This document shows positions 32,677-41,474 of a stretch of DNA of 64,000 nt, piece after piece. Made by a program: the position numbers and the translations under genes. This stretch comes from Labrenzia sp. OB1 (GTDB lineage: Bacteria; Pseudomonadota; Alphaproteobacteria; Rhizobiales; Stappiaceae): NCBI RefSeq assembly GCF_001624695.1, contig NZ_JSEP01000010.1:144817-208816 (forward strand), read 5' to 3'. Position 1 is the first letter of the stretch. Each line of letters opens with the position of its first letter. Below the pieces are notes generated by a model. That model was not told the origin of the DNA and searched no databases. It worked only from the letters and a program-made list of their open reading frames with translations.

Positions 32677-34204
32677 CGTTGAAAAACTCGATGGTTTTGC
32701 GGTTTTGACCGGGGCGCTGAGTTCGAGCAATCCGGTCCTTTTTCATGCAGGGCAGCCGGTTTGCGGGGCCGGGATGAGTTTTGCGAGTTTGCGGAGGTTC
32801 TGGGTTGTGGCTGCGAGGTGGAATTCATCGCGGGCGCCGCACGGTCCACGCAATCGAAGCCGTCGAAGGCCAAGTATGCGTTTGAGGTGGGCAAACAGCA
32901 TTTCGACCTTTTTTCTCAACTTGCACGAGGTTGCATATTGGGTGGTGTGTGAGATGGCACGGGCTACATCGCGCGAAGGCTCGTGGATCGACCTCGTGAC
33001 TTTGCGTTGAGGCTCCTTAGGGCAACACCTCAGCTTCAGGCCGCAGGCATCACAATCGGCCTTTCGGGCGCGGTAACGCAACGTCCCATCCTTGTTTGCT
33101 CCAGCTCGTGGCGTCGTGAAAGCGCGGCGGAATTGTTTGAGTTCTTTGCCGCCTGGACAGATGTAGACATCGTTTACGGTGTCATAGGTGAAGTCCGCCC
33201 GCTCATAGGTTCCATCCTTGCGTCCGGACTTGTCTATAACTGGAATATGCGGGGCAATTCCTCGCTCGTTGACCAACCAGTCTAGCATGTGACCAGAACC
33301 ATAGGCGGTATCGGCAATCAGCCGCTCGGGCATCAGATCAAACCTGTCGCCCACCCGATCTATCATGGTTCGCACGGAGCCAACCTCAGCCTGCCGGATT
33401 GAACGTGTGGCTTCCACATCCAGGATCACTGCATTGTCGGTATCGATCAGATAGTTCGTGGAATAGGCGAAATAGGCAGGGCCGCCACGTGCGCCAGTCC
33501 ACTGAGAGGCCGGATCGGAATGGGAGGTGAACTTCGGCTCCACCACACTGGCTGCGCCGAAGGCTTCATCGTCCAGTGTTTCCAAATATTCCCTGACCGC
33601 TCTCGGGGCATCACAGGGATCAATCTTGTCAGGCGCCCACTCCGATTGAGGTGAGGAGTTCTGCCGGTTGGCATCCGCCTGGATCAGACTCGCGTCAGCC
33701 GCAAGGCGTTGGCCGCTCGCCAGTCCTTCTTCGATGCAACGTGCCACAACGGTCTCGAAGACATGTCGCAACAGATCGCTGTCCCGGAACCGTCCGTGGC
33801 GGTTCTTCGAGAAGGTCGAGTGGTCCGGTATTGGATCGCTCAGATCCAGGCGGCAAAACCAGCGGTAAGCCAGATTGAGATGGACCTCTTCGCAAAGCCG
33901 CCGTTCTGACCGGATACCCATCGTGTAACCGACCAGCAGCATCCTGATCATCAGTTCCGGATCGACTGAAGGACGACCGGTCGAGCTATAAAACGGAGCC
34001 AGATGCTTGCGAAGATCGGAGAGATCAACAAACCGGTCAATCGAGCGTAACAGATGATCATTCGGGACATGATCATCAATCGAGAACTCATAGAACAGCG
34101 CGCTTTGCGCTTCCTGCCTCGGCCCCATCATCGCCAGCATCTCCCAAATCAGTAAGGAGATTGAATCAGCGTTCAGAACTTAAAACAACAGGAGTTTTTC
34201 AACG
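32677..34204. mobile_element. IS1182-family insertion sequence
   Basis: About 1528 bp bounded by 13-bp perfect inverted repeats, CGTTGAAAAACTC at 32677-32689 and its inverse at 34192-34204. A single transposase gene on the minus strand fills it. It is inserted in the beta segment of repeat copy C. I could not define a clear target duplication. Confidence 0.85.
32743..34140 (-). CDS. IS1182-family transposase
   Basis: 465 residues. The N-terminal domain (VPNDHLLRSIDRFVDLS...DPELMIRMLLVGYTMGIRSERRL in parts) and the IPDHSTFSKNR segment are typical of the IS5-like DDE transposases of the IS1182 group. Catalytic Asp candidates are in LAADASLIQADANR and the IADTAYGSG segment, and the CPKEPQRKVTRSIHE / LFAHLKRILGLRRLRLRG region supplies the Glu-containing C-terminal block (VEMLFAHLK). 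Cysteine-rich stretch DCDACGLKLRCCP is also family-like. No frameshift is seen, so the element may still be active. Confidence 0.93.
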   Translation of the reverse strand: MLAMMGPRQEAQSALFYEFSIDDHVPNDHLLRSIDRFVDLSDLRKHLAPFYSSTGRPSVDPELMIRMLLVGYTMGIRSERRLCEEVHLNLAYRWFCRLDLSDPIPDHSTFSKNRHGRFRDSDLLRHVFETVVARCIEEGLASGQRLAADASLIQADANRQNSSPQSEWAPDKIDPCDAPRAVREYLETLDDEAFGAASVVEPKFTSHSDPASQWTGARGGPAYFAYSTNYLIDTDNAVILDVEATRSIRQAEVGSVRTMIDRVGDRFDLMPERLIADTAYGSGHMLDWLVNERGIAPHIPVIDKSGRKDGTYERADFTYDTVNDVYICPGGKELKQFRRAFTTPRAGANKDGTLRYRARKADCDACGLKLRCCPKEPQRKVTRSIHEPSRDVARAISHTTQYATSCKLRKKVEMLFAHLKRILGLRRLRLRGPCGARDEFHLAATTQNLRKLAKLIPAPQTGCPA

Positions 34205-34401
34205 AAATTAGCCCTTTGCGGACCTTGGAAAGGTGTCGCAGATCGAGATAGAGCTTTGAAAATGCAATCCCCAAAAACAATCAACCATTACGATTATTTC
34301 ACAAACGAATTGCCGTCAGCTATGATCAAATAATATGCTAAAATTGGAAGACGAAATATTAAAATTAATGGTAAAGTATTGGATTGGTGGAGGGGGAATT
34401 T

Positions 34402-34959
34402 GTGGTGATTGTAAAATATTTCATTTCACTTGGGAGTTTCTTTGTTTCCAAAGTCGTCTTGTCAGGGATATTGATTTCCATTCTTTTTGGAAGCGTCAAA
34501 GCTGATGCAAATGTTGGAATTTCAGCGCCTCTATTCGGTTGCAGATTTACTGAGGGTGCCAAATATCAGGTTGATTGCCCAACACCACCAGCAGGCACGA
34601 TATCCCGCTCAAAATTGCACAAACACATTTTTGCTGTGGTGACGATCTTAGGTTCGGAACCTGCGCTAACGTATCTGGAAAAGAATGGAAACTTGCCTCT
34701 AAGAGTGACGTTCATTCACGATGGAGTGCGTCAAGACACAGTAGACTACGGGATCAACCCCAAGGATTGGTTCAAGAATAGAGAGGCGTTGAGGTTTGAG
34801 TTCGAACGGGATGGGTACTTCGCATGGCGTACCAGTATAATAAGTCAAAAGATTTGGGGCGGAAAACTGGAACTCATCTTTGAAGATTATCGCGGTGGTC
34901 GAGTAGCTCCGGTGGGAGACCCTGAAAGCTACTCTGCGACAATACATTTCTCAGATTAG
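34402..34959 (+). CDS. Hypothetical exported protein
   Basis: 185 residues starting at GTG 34402, with GGAGGGGG 6 nt upstream; in-frame TTG at 34384 lacks such a site. A hydrophobic N-terminus (FFVSKVVLSGILISILFG) is followed by a likely signal-peptidase site after VKA. The mature part contains few motifs; I do not recognise it. It is much more AT-rich than the rest of the window and lies between an IS element and a repeat copy, signs of transfer. The next small gene begins 9 nt later and is probably in the same operon. Confidence 0.65.
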   Translation: MVIVKYFISLGSFFVSKVVLSGILISILFGSVKADANVGISAPLFGCRFTEGAKYQVDCPTPPAGTISRSKLHKHIFAVVTILGSEPALTYLEKNGNLPLRVTFIHDGVRQDTVDYGINPKDWFKNREALRFEFERDGYFAWRTSIISQKIWGGKLELIFEDYRGGRVAPVGDPESYSATIHFSD

Positions 34960-34968
34960 GGGGCTACA

Positions 34969-35283
34969 ATGAGCGATCTTTCATTAGCAAATAGACAACT
35001 TCAAAATATCCTGTTGCGAGACGACTTGCCAGACACAGCAAAAGCCGAGCTGGAGGCCATGCAGAAGGAACTCAACTCCCCGCTGCAGACTGATCGATGG
35101 ATATATCGTACAGTTGTTGTGGTGTTGGGCACCGTCGTCATTGTGACGGTATTTGGCGGTATATATCTCGAAATCGTGTCAAATGGAGACGAAAAGATAG
35201 GGCTTCCCCAAGCAATAGTTTCAATTGGATCTGCTGCAATTGGAGCTTTAGCGGGACTATTGGCGCCATCGCCTTCAAGCTGA
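34969..35283 (+). CDS. Hypothetical small membrane protein, two TM segments
   Basis: 104 residues after a GGGGGCT Shine-Dalgarno-like site. The first 45 residues are charged and helical (ANRQLQNILLRDDLPDTAKA), followed by TM segments TVVVVLGTVVIVTVFGGIYL and AIVSIGSAAIGALAGLLAP. No known family recognised. Low GC, partner of the exported-protein gene just upstream. A two-gene membrane module in this position could be cargo or defence-related, but nothing in the sequence proves it. Confidence 0.6.
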   Translation: MSDLSLANRQLQNILLRDDLPDTAKAELEAMQKELNSPLQTDRWIYRTVVVVLGTVVIVTVFGGIYLEIVSNGDEKIGLPQAIVSIGSAAIGALAGLLAPSPSS

Positions 35284-35342
35284 TTTTGCCGGTGAAAAGC
35301 TGGAGTAACGAACTAGCCGAGTGAAGAGCCTCATCAGGTCGG

Positions 35343-35830
35343 CTTTGTCCGCATAGCTGCCAGTCCCGAGAAGAAGGTCGACAGTCCGCTTTGGAGCGTT
35401 TTGACCAGTGACGGCGGTTTTTGGCCATCCGCCATTCGGCATCTTCGCCCCGGAAAGCCCACGAGCCCGGCATGCGGCCGTCAGGGGCCGGATTCGCATA
35501 ACGTATGATATGGAACTCTGGTCGAGGGCATGGTGGCAAATCAGCGGCATTTGACGAGTGTTTGAGGCCCTCTGAAACGCCCTTCACCCGATATTGAAGG
35601 TTGCTACCTTGGCATGTGGCGAACTCAGCGCTCAGCCCCGTTCCACCGCAGACTTCTGCCGGTTTTCATAAGGTAGCAACACGCCGCCAAAATCCGGAAA
35701 AGTTGCTACCTTGAAATTGCGCGGTCGTTTCCGCCTGGTCTCGGCCGAAGTGGCAGAAAACCGCCAAAAACCGTTATATCCCGCTTGGTCCCGGAAAAGC
35801 CCTCCGTGCCAAGTGCTCTTGCGCGTTACA
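35343..35830. repeat. Island repeat, copy D (alpha + gamma)
   Basis: Alpha is 35343-35503. Gamma carries GTTGCTACCTT at 35600-35610, its exact inverse at 35670-35680 and a third direct copy at 35702-35712, then TTGAAATTGCGCGGTCG and ends with GTGCCAAGTGCTCTTGCGCG (to 35826). The same order of motifs occurs in copy C, so the layout is conserved while spacers drift. No gene is supported between 35284 and 35891. Confidence 0.8.
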
Positions 35831-35891
35831 CGAACCTGCCGTTCAAGTGCCGCAACTCGAAGTCGGCTTTTGGAGTATTAAGTTGCGCTGA

Positions 35892-36653
35892 TCAAACACT
35901 CAATGTCCGTTGTAAGAACGCGACGAGAAGCTCATGGTGCTTGTTTTCTCCATCGCTGCCAGGAACATGACCTTCGCCTTCATAGTAATGCACTTCACCC
36001 GGCAAATCAGCTTTCTTACGGCGCTCTTCCAATCGTCGGGTCATGTCTGGCGACCACGTCCGGTCCTCGAGCCCAACGGACAGAAAAAGCGGACCAGGGT
36101 AGCGTTCAATTTCAATTGGAGTCGTTGGTAGCAGGGCATCAGAGCTTCCATTCCATGTCCATGCACGCCTGGATGGGTCCCAGGCTTGCCATCCCGGATC
36201 GCCAATGTCGCGGTAGCTTTTTGAATCAAACGCGCCACAAACGACATCTGGCGCCGCAAGGCATGCTACTGCATCCGGCAATCCCTCCATTCCGTGTTGC
36301 GCCATAAGTGATGAGAGCAGCAAAGCGTGCTCCGCTCCGCGAGACACGCCGTAAACCGCAACTTTTCCATTGCCCGCCGCGAACTTCCGCAACGCAGCCA
36401 GTGCCTCTGCGGTTCGTGAGATCTCAACATCTTCGATATGACCAGCGTTCCAGGCGTTACCGCCTTTGGAATAGCTATGCGGGTAGCACAGGAAGCCGCT
36501 TGACGCGAGGATGGCCGCAGTTCGATGCGTCCAACCTGACATTCCGCCCTCGGAGCCGTGAAGCAGCAATACACTCGGAAAGGAGGCTTTTCCCGCCGGC
36601 CCATAAGTTGTGCCCCAGTCGGGCAAAAGACGGCGGATTACAGACAATTCCAT
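35892..36653 (-). CDS. Alpha/beta hydrolase (dienelactone hydrolase/BAAT-C-like)
   Basis: 253 residues. The catalytic Ser is in the elbow YGVSRGAEHAL, the acid is Asp in VGLEDRTWSPDM and the His in YEGEGHVPG; the oxyanion-type HGSEGGMSGW segment lies near the N-terminus. No signal peptide. The family acts on esters or thioesters; substrate not predictable. It stands alone between two repeat copies (D and E), in the opposite direction to flanking cargo genes. Confidence 0.82.
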   Translation of the reverse strand: MELSVIRRLLPDWGTTYGPAGKASFPSVLLLHGSEGGMSGWTHRTAAILASSGFLCYPHSYSKGGNAWNAGHIEDVEISRTAEALAALRKFAAGNGKVAVYGVSRGAEHALLLSSLMAQHGMEGLPDAVACLAAPDVVCGAFDSKSYRDIGDPGWQAWDPSRRAWTWNGSSDALLPTTPIEIERYPGPLFLSVGLEDRTWSPDMTRRLEERRKKADLPGEVHYYEGEGHVPGSDGENKHHELLVAFLQRTLSV

Positions 36654-36844
36654 TGCTAGCGTCCAATTTGGTTTTGGTACTATTCTCAGTTACCAGACAT
36701 CCGTCCGCGATGCAGCATCAGCGGATTTGGGCTCGAAGCCGTCATTCTACGCCTTCTGCCCTTTCCAGGGCTTTTTCCCGTTTGGCGATCACCTCCGGTT
36801 CGTTGGAGAAACTCGTTCGAGCTATGAAATGGCCGTTCAACTCA

Positions 36845-36981
36845 TCTTGAAAGCTGCGACCTTGAAATTGCGCGGTCGTTTTCGCCTGGTCTTGGCCGAA
36901 GTGGCAGAAAACCGCCAAAAACCGTTATATCCCGCTTAATCCCGGAAAAGCCCTCGGTGCCAGGTGTTCTTGCCCGTTACA
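36845..36981. repeat. Island repeat, copy E (gamma end only)
   Basis: 36845-36981 matches the distal half of gamma: TTGAAATTGCGCGGTCG, GTGGCAGAAAACCGCCAAAA and the terminal GTGCCAGGTGTTCTTGCCCG. This partial copy is the last repeat toward the chromosome, near the right edge of the island. The rest of the 36654-37093 gap has no gene. Confidence 0.75.
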
Positions 36982-37093
36982 TTTCGATCCCAAACCTACC
37001 CAAATACCGTGCGGCGATTCATGGCAGCGTCTGAACATGAAAAACCGGTTGGAACGTGCAAATCTGTTCCAGTGTATGAGAGAGATGAACGCG

Positions 37094-37885
37094 ATGAGTG
37101 CTGATGTCCGATTGTTGGTTCGGGTTGACGATGCCGGATCAAGCTGGTCCTCCAACATAGGCTGCCTGCGCGCATGCTCGGAGGGGATAGCCCGCAGTGT
37201 CGAGGTCATGATGCCGTGTTCATGGGTCGCGCACGCCGCGACGCTGTTCAACGCCCAACCTGAAATAGACATAGGTATTCATCTGGCTCTGACGAGTGAA
37301 TGGGACGCTGTCAAATGGCGTCCACTGACGCAAGCGCCGAGCCTTGTCGACGAACAGGGAGATTTCTTGCCGATGGTCATGCCCCGGGAGGGGGACGTCA
37401 GGCCATGCCTGGCGGACGTCGATTGGTCGATCGATGAAATTGCCAATGAATTCAGGGCACAAATCTCGCTTGGAGTTGCCATGTTTCGAAGCGTTTCACA
37501 TGTCAGTTCCCACATGCTGAAGCATTTCAAGGATTTTGATCCCAAGGTCGGTGAAGTGGTCTGCGATCTTTGTCACGAGTTCGGCCTCGCTGACGATGCG
37601 TACGGCTATGGGCTGCCCAGGTTCGAGGGCTATCCGAAATTCCTAAGGAACGCCGCATTCCGGACGGCTGGATTCATGGATCATTTGGCCGGGTTGTCTC
37701 GGGGAACATACATCTTCATCGACCACCCGGCGGTGAATTCGCCTGAGCTTGAGGCAACCGGTCACGAGGGCTACGAGGATGTGGCAGCCGATCGGTCGAC
37801 GTGTCTGGAAACACTGGTAAGCGTTGCCTTGAAACGGAAAATTGATGACCTTGGGATCGAACTGATCAGCTACCGCGACCTTTAG
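37094..37885 (+). CDS. ChbG/HpnK (YdjC-like) family deacetylase
   Basis: About 263 residues from ATG 37094 (MSADVRLLVRVDDAG); ATGs at 37085, 37076 and 37037 are in frame but the domain begins at the chosen one. The VRVDDAG metal-binding Asp pair, the IGIHLALTSEW His, and SHVSSHMLKHF are the metal/catalytic signature of YdjC-like deacetylases, which remove acetyl groups from sugars such as chitooligosaccharides. No signal peptide. It lies just beyond the last island repeat, so it could be island cargo or the first chromosomal gene. Confidence 0.85.
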   Translation: MSADVRLLVRVDDAGSSWSSNIGCLRACSEGIARSVEVMMPCSWVAHAATLFNAQPEIDIGIHLALTSEWDAVKWRPLTQAPSLVDEQGDFLPMVMPREGDVRPCLADVDWSIDEIANEFRAQISLGVAMFRSVSHVSSHMLKHFKDFDPKVGEVVCDLCHEFGLADDAYGYGLPRFEGYPKFLRNAAFRTAGFMDHLAGLSRGTYIFIDHPAVNSPELEATGHEGYEDVAADRSTCLETLVSVALKRKIDDLGIELISYRDL

Positions 37886-38269
37886 GCCGTGTGGACGCAT
37901 TGGAGATGCATGTCTCCGGGAGCTGCATCGTTCAGGATCACGTCAATCCGGTACGGGTGATACTGTCAGGTTTTCAAGATTTTACGAGGCCGGAGACAGA
38001 TGCTTTCTGAACAACCCAAAGGACACCAACCCGGCGGGAAAGAGCCGCTTCAAAGCCTTCCACACCTAGTGCAAAGGCAGTCGCCAGGCCCAAATGCTAT
38101 CGATTAAAGGCATGAATCAAAGCAAACAAAAGCACTTATAATGACAAAATAAACAGTGAATTAATTGCTGATGCTTGCAGATAAGGTGTGGGGTACGGAG
38201 TTGCGCATATATTTTTTATGAATTTTTCAGTTAATTTCGGGAAGTGAAAGACAAGGCTTAAATCAGTCC
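37886..38269. other. Intergenic region before the histidine kinase
   Basis: 384 bp with no supported gene or repeat. The stretch after 38100 is AT-rich (for example TTAATTGCTGATGC and ATATATTTTTTATG), which may include the kinase promoter. It is also a plausible right boundary of the accessory region, but I found no duplicate of the tRNA-Gln 3' end here. Confidence 0.5.
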
Positions 38270-41017
38270 GTGGCGGAAAGAAATCGGCTTATGATTTCAA
38301 GTGTATTGCGAATTTTTGCAATAGCCGTTGTCTATGCTGCGCTCGGGAAGCTTGGCTTGCAGCTTGCCATCCCGCCCGGGTATGCAACCGTGATCTGGCC
38401 GCCTTCCGGAATTGCCGTCGCCGTTATACTGGCCTATGGCCACAGGGTGTGGCCCGGTATCTTTATCGGGTCCTTTCTCACCAATTTCAGCGCGGACATT
38501 GAAGCGGGATCTCTTGCGGATGTTGTGCAGGCCGCGGCAGTGCCTGCCGGTATTGCCGTCGGGGCGGTTCTTCAGGCGGTCGCAAGTTCAGGTCTTGTCC
38601 ATAAATTTGCAGGGTATCCAAACCGTCTCGAAACAGAAAAACAGGTGTTTTCGTTTTTCTTCTGGGCCGGACCTGTCGCATGCCTGATCAATTCGACAAT
38701 CGGCAGTTCGGTTCTCTGCGCCGCCGGCGTCGTCTCGACGGCGGACTATCTGGAAAATCTGGGGACCTGGTGGGCAGGCGACACCATCGGGGTGTTCATT
38801 TTCACGCCTTTGTCCCTGGTCTGGATCCTGGGCCTTTCGGCTGACTGGAAACCAAGACGCATGATCGTAACGGTGCCGATCCTGGTATCCTTCATGCTGA
38901 CGGTCATCTTGACCGTGGCCGGATCGGATTTCGATCGCGAGCGCCTGCAGTTGAACTTTGCCCGGCAAGCCGCGTCGCTTCCTCCCGCGCTTGAACGCAC
39001 CCTTGAACAGCAGATCAACGTGCTCAACTCCCTTGCCGGCCTGCGCGTTGCATCGCCTGACATGGACCGGCAGACCTTCAAGGTGTTTTCAGACCGGGCG
39101 TTCAGATCGTTCGAAGGTATACAGGCGCTGTCCTGGAACCCGGTGATCTACCCGCAGGACCGCGCGGCATTCGAGCAGCAAACGCGCGACGAGGGCTTTG
39201 TGGAATTCGCGGTCGTCGAACGGGACGACAGCGCCGGACTGGTACCCGTTGCCGATCGTCAGGATTACGTCGCCGTTCATTTCATCGAGCCGTATGACAT
39301 CAACAAGGGGGCTCACGGCTTCGACGTCGGGTCGAACACCACACGCAGACAGGCATTCGAAAAGGCCCGGGACACGGGGCAGCCGGTCGCCACCAGCAGA
39401 ATTACGCTGGTGCAGGAAACAGGCGAACAGTTCGGCGTGCTTGTCTTCATGCCCGTCTATAAACGCGGCGCCATGCCCGTGACGATTGAGGATCGCAGAC
39501 AGCAAATTGAGGGCTACATGGTGAGTGTTCTCAGGGGCGGCGACATTGTAAATGCCGCGCTTGATGACATAGCGTCGGAGCGCTTCACGTTCCGACTGTT
39601 CGATGACAGCGCCCCTCGATCCGAGCAGTTTCTCTTTCAGAGCCGCCGCGCCGACGACAGTGTCAGAGTTCTCGACGAAACGGGGGTTTTCGGTGGCGCG
39701 GCGGAATTCGCCGTCACGACACTCATTGACTTCGCCGGCCGCCGCTGGCGCTTCGAAATCAACCCGGCTCCGGAATTCCTTGCTCAGAACCGCTCGGCGA
39801 ATTCCTGGATCATCCTGTTGGGCGGGGTATTGATAACTGGATTTATTGCCTCGTTCTTCCTGCTTGTCAGTGGCAGAAGCGAAATGCTTCGGGCGATGGT
39901 CATGGAAAAGACCAGAAGTCTGTCGATCAGCGAGCACAGGTTGGCGCAGGCACAGCGTATTGCGTCCCTGGGCAATTGGGAATTGAATGTCGAAACCGGC
40001 GTGTTCTGGTGGTCCGATGAAGTCAATCGCATCCTGAATACGAATCCAGACAACGCCGCGAAGACCGTAGATCTGTTCCTTGCCTTCATTCATCCCGACG
40101 ACCGCGCGCTGATCAGCTCCGAAATTGCCAGGCTGCTGAACAAGCGGGGAGCCCTGAACATCGACTGCCGCCTTCTCCTGTCCGGCGGTACGGAGAAGAT
40201 GGTACAGCTTCAGGCGGAACTCGCCTATGAGGATGGAGAACATCCAATCCGCGTTATCGGCACCATTCAGGATATCAGCGAACGCAAGAAACTCGACCGC
40301 ATGAAGGATGAGTTCATTTCAACCGTCAGCCATGAATTGCGCACGCCGCTCACGTCAATTCAGGGATCTCTTGGCCTGCTCATGGCCAAGGCCGGCGCCG
40401 ATGTCGATGAGAAAAGCCAGAAACTGCTTAAGCTTGCCTATGACAATTGCCAGCGCCTGTCCCGCCTCGTCAACGATATCCTCGACATCGAAAAGATCGC
40501 CGCCGGCAAGATGGAGTACCGGCTGGAGACCGTCGAAATCTGCCGGCTTGTCTGCGATATCGTCGAGAGACAGCAGTCTTTTGCCGAAAAATACGGTGTC
40601 GAATTCGAACAGCACTTCGATGTGCCGGAAATCTATGTGAACCTCGACCAGGACAGGTTCAACCAGGCGCTGGTCAACCTGTTGTCGAATGCGGCCAAGT
40701 TTTCCGATGAAGGCGACAGGATTGAAATCCGTGTGTCCCGAAACTCCGCCGGCGAGGCGTTAATTTCCGTGAGCGATAACGGTCAGGGCATCCCCGAAGC
40801 CTTCCACAGCAAGGTTTTTGAAAAGTTCGCTCAGGCAGACGGATCCGAAACCCGCATGACAGGCGGCAGCGGGCTTGGATTGAACATTACCAAGAAAATT
40901 ATTGAAGCTTTTGACGGCACGGTGGAATTCGAGAGCGAAGAAGGCGTAGGGTCGACCTTCACCTTTACTTTGCCTGTCAGTCAGCCTGATGAGAAAGGTA
41001 GCGGAAACAATGCCTGA
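38270..41017 (+). CDS. MASE1-CHASE-PAS sensor histidine kinase
   Basis: 915 residues from GTG 38270 (ATG at 38291 is an alternative). Order: a MASE1 membrane domain of about 8 TM segments (residues ~10-220, with VIWPPSGIAVAVIL), an extracytoplasmic CHASE domain (~225-500, with ALSWNPVIYPQDRAAFE), one more TM segment near 520, a PAS domain (~560-665), HisKA with phospho-acceptor His688 in SHELRTPLTS, and HATPase_c with the N box (NLLSNAAKF) and G boxes (SDNGQGIP, GGSGLGLNI). A small-molecule or osmotic/redox ligand is likely but unidentified. The overlapping CheY-like gene is its probable partner. Confidence 0.92.
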   Translation: MAERNRLMISSVLRIFAIAVVYAALGKLGLQLAIPPGYATVIWPPSGIAVAVILAYGHRVWPGIFIGSFLTNFSADIEAGSLADVVQAAAVPAGIAVGAVLQAVASSGLVHKFAGYPNRLETEKQVFSFFFWAGPVACLINSTIGSSVLCAAGVVSTADYLENLGTWWAGDTIGVFIFTPLSLVWILGLSADWKPRRMIVTVPILVSFMLTVILTVAGSDFDRERLQLNFARQAASLPPALERTLEQQINVLNSLAGLRVASPDMDRQTFKVFSDRAFRSFEGIQALSWNPVIYPQDRAAFEQQTRDEGFVEFAVVERDDSAGLVPVADRQDYVAVHFIEPYDINKGAHGFDVGSNTTRRQAFEKARDTGQPVATSRITLVQETGEQFGVLVFMPVYKRGAMPVTIEDRRQQIEGYMVSVLRGGDIVNAALDDIASERFTFRLFDDSAPRSEQFLFQSRRADDSVRVLDETGVFGGAAEFAVTTLIDFAGRRWRFEINPAPEFLAQNRSANSWIILLGGVLITGFIASFFLLVSGRSEMLRAMVMEKTRSLSISEHRLAQAQRIASLGNWELNVETGVFWWSDEVNRILNTNPDNAAKTVDLFLAFIHPDDRALISSEIARLLNKRGALNIDCRLLLSGGTEKMVQLQAELAYEDGEHPIRVIGTIQDISERKKLDRMKDEFISTVSHELRTPLTSIQGSLGLLMAKAGADVDEKSQKLLKLAYDNCQRLSRLVNDILDIEKIAAGKMEYRLETVEICRLVCDIVERQQSFAEKYGVEFEQHFDVPEIYVNLDQDRFNQALVNLLSNAAKFSDEGDRIEIRVSRNSAGEALISVSDNGQGIPEAFHSKVFEKFAQADGSETRMTGGSGLGLNITKKIIEAFDGTVEFESEEGVGSTFTFTLPVSQPDEKGSGNNA

Positions 41018-41432
41018 GAAACTGACAAGGATCCTGTACGTCGAAGACGACGAGTCGATCGCTCAGATCGTCATGATGACCCTGGAGGATCTCGGCGGCT
41101 TCACGGCAATACATTGCGACAGTGGCCAAAAAGCGCTTGAGACCGTCATCGACTTCGCCCCGCAACTCATTTTGATGGACGTCATGATGCCCAAGATGAG
41201 CGGTCCGGAAACCCTGGAGCACCTTCGCAAGATGCCCGGAGCGAAGGATATCCCGGTTGTCTTCGTCACAGCCAAGGCTCAAATCCATGAGCAGGAGGCC
41301 TACATGAAGCTTGGCGCAACAGGCATCATCGTGAAGCCCTTCGACCCGATGACGCTGTCGGAGGAGGTAACGTCGCTATGGGACCGGTTCAACGCCAATC
41401 TCGACAAATCCCAGGCGACAGGACCTGTCTGA
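41010..41432 (+). CDS. Single-domain response regulator (CheY-like)
   Basis: 140 residues from ATG 41010, which overlaps the kinase stop by 8 nt; an ATG at 40989 is in frame but lacks a site. A receiver domain with the acidic pair in YVEDDES, phospho-acceptor Asp57 in LILMDVMMP, Thr in VVFVTAKA and Lys in IIVKPFDP. No output domain, so it acts by protein contact or phosphotransfer. Co-translation with the kinase points to a dedicated pair. Confidence 0.92.
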   Translation: MPEKLTRILYVEDDESIAQIVMMTLEDLGGFTAIHCDSGQKALETVIDFAPQLILMDVMMPKMSGPETLEHLRKMPGAKDIPVVFVTAKAQIHEQEAYMKLGATGIIVKPFDPMTLSEEVTSLWDRFNANLDKSQATGPV

Positions 41433-41474
41433 CCGTCTCGCTGCCTGTCTACCCGGCGTGTCCGGAGGGAGGTA

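Noticed and set aside
27400..37000. Integron attC sites between the cargo modules
   Set aside because: The repeats are much longer than attC sites, lack the paired R'/R'' core ends, genes lie in mixed orientations and no integrase is present. They are better described as a composite dispersed repeat.
3881..38269. Integrase-mediated tRNA-Gln island with duplicated attachment site
   Set aside because: No integrase gene and no second copy of the tRNA-Gln 3' end were found in the window; the tRNA is only a positional marker here.
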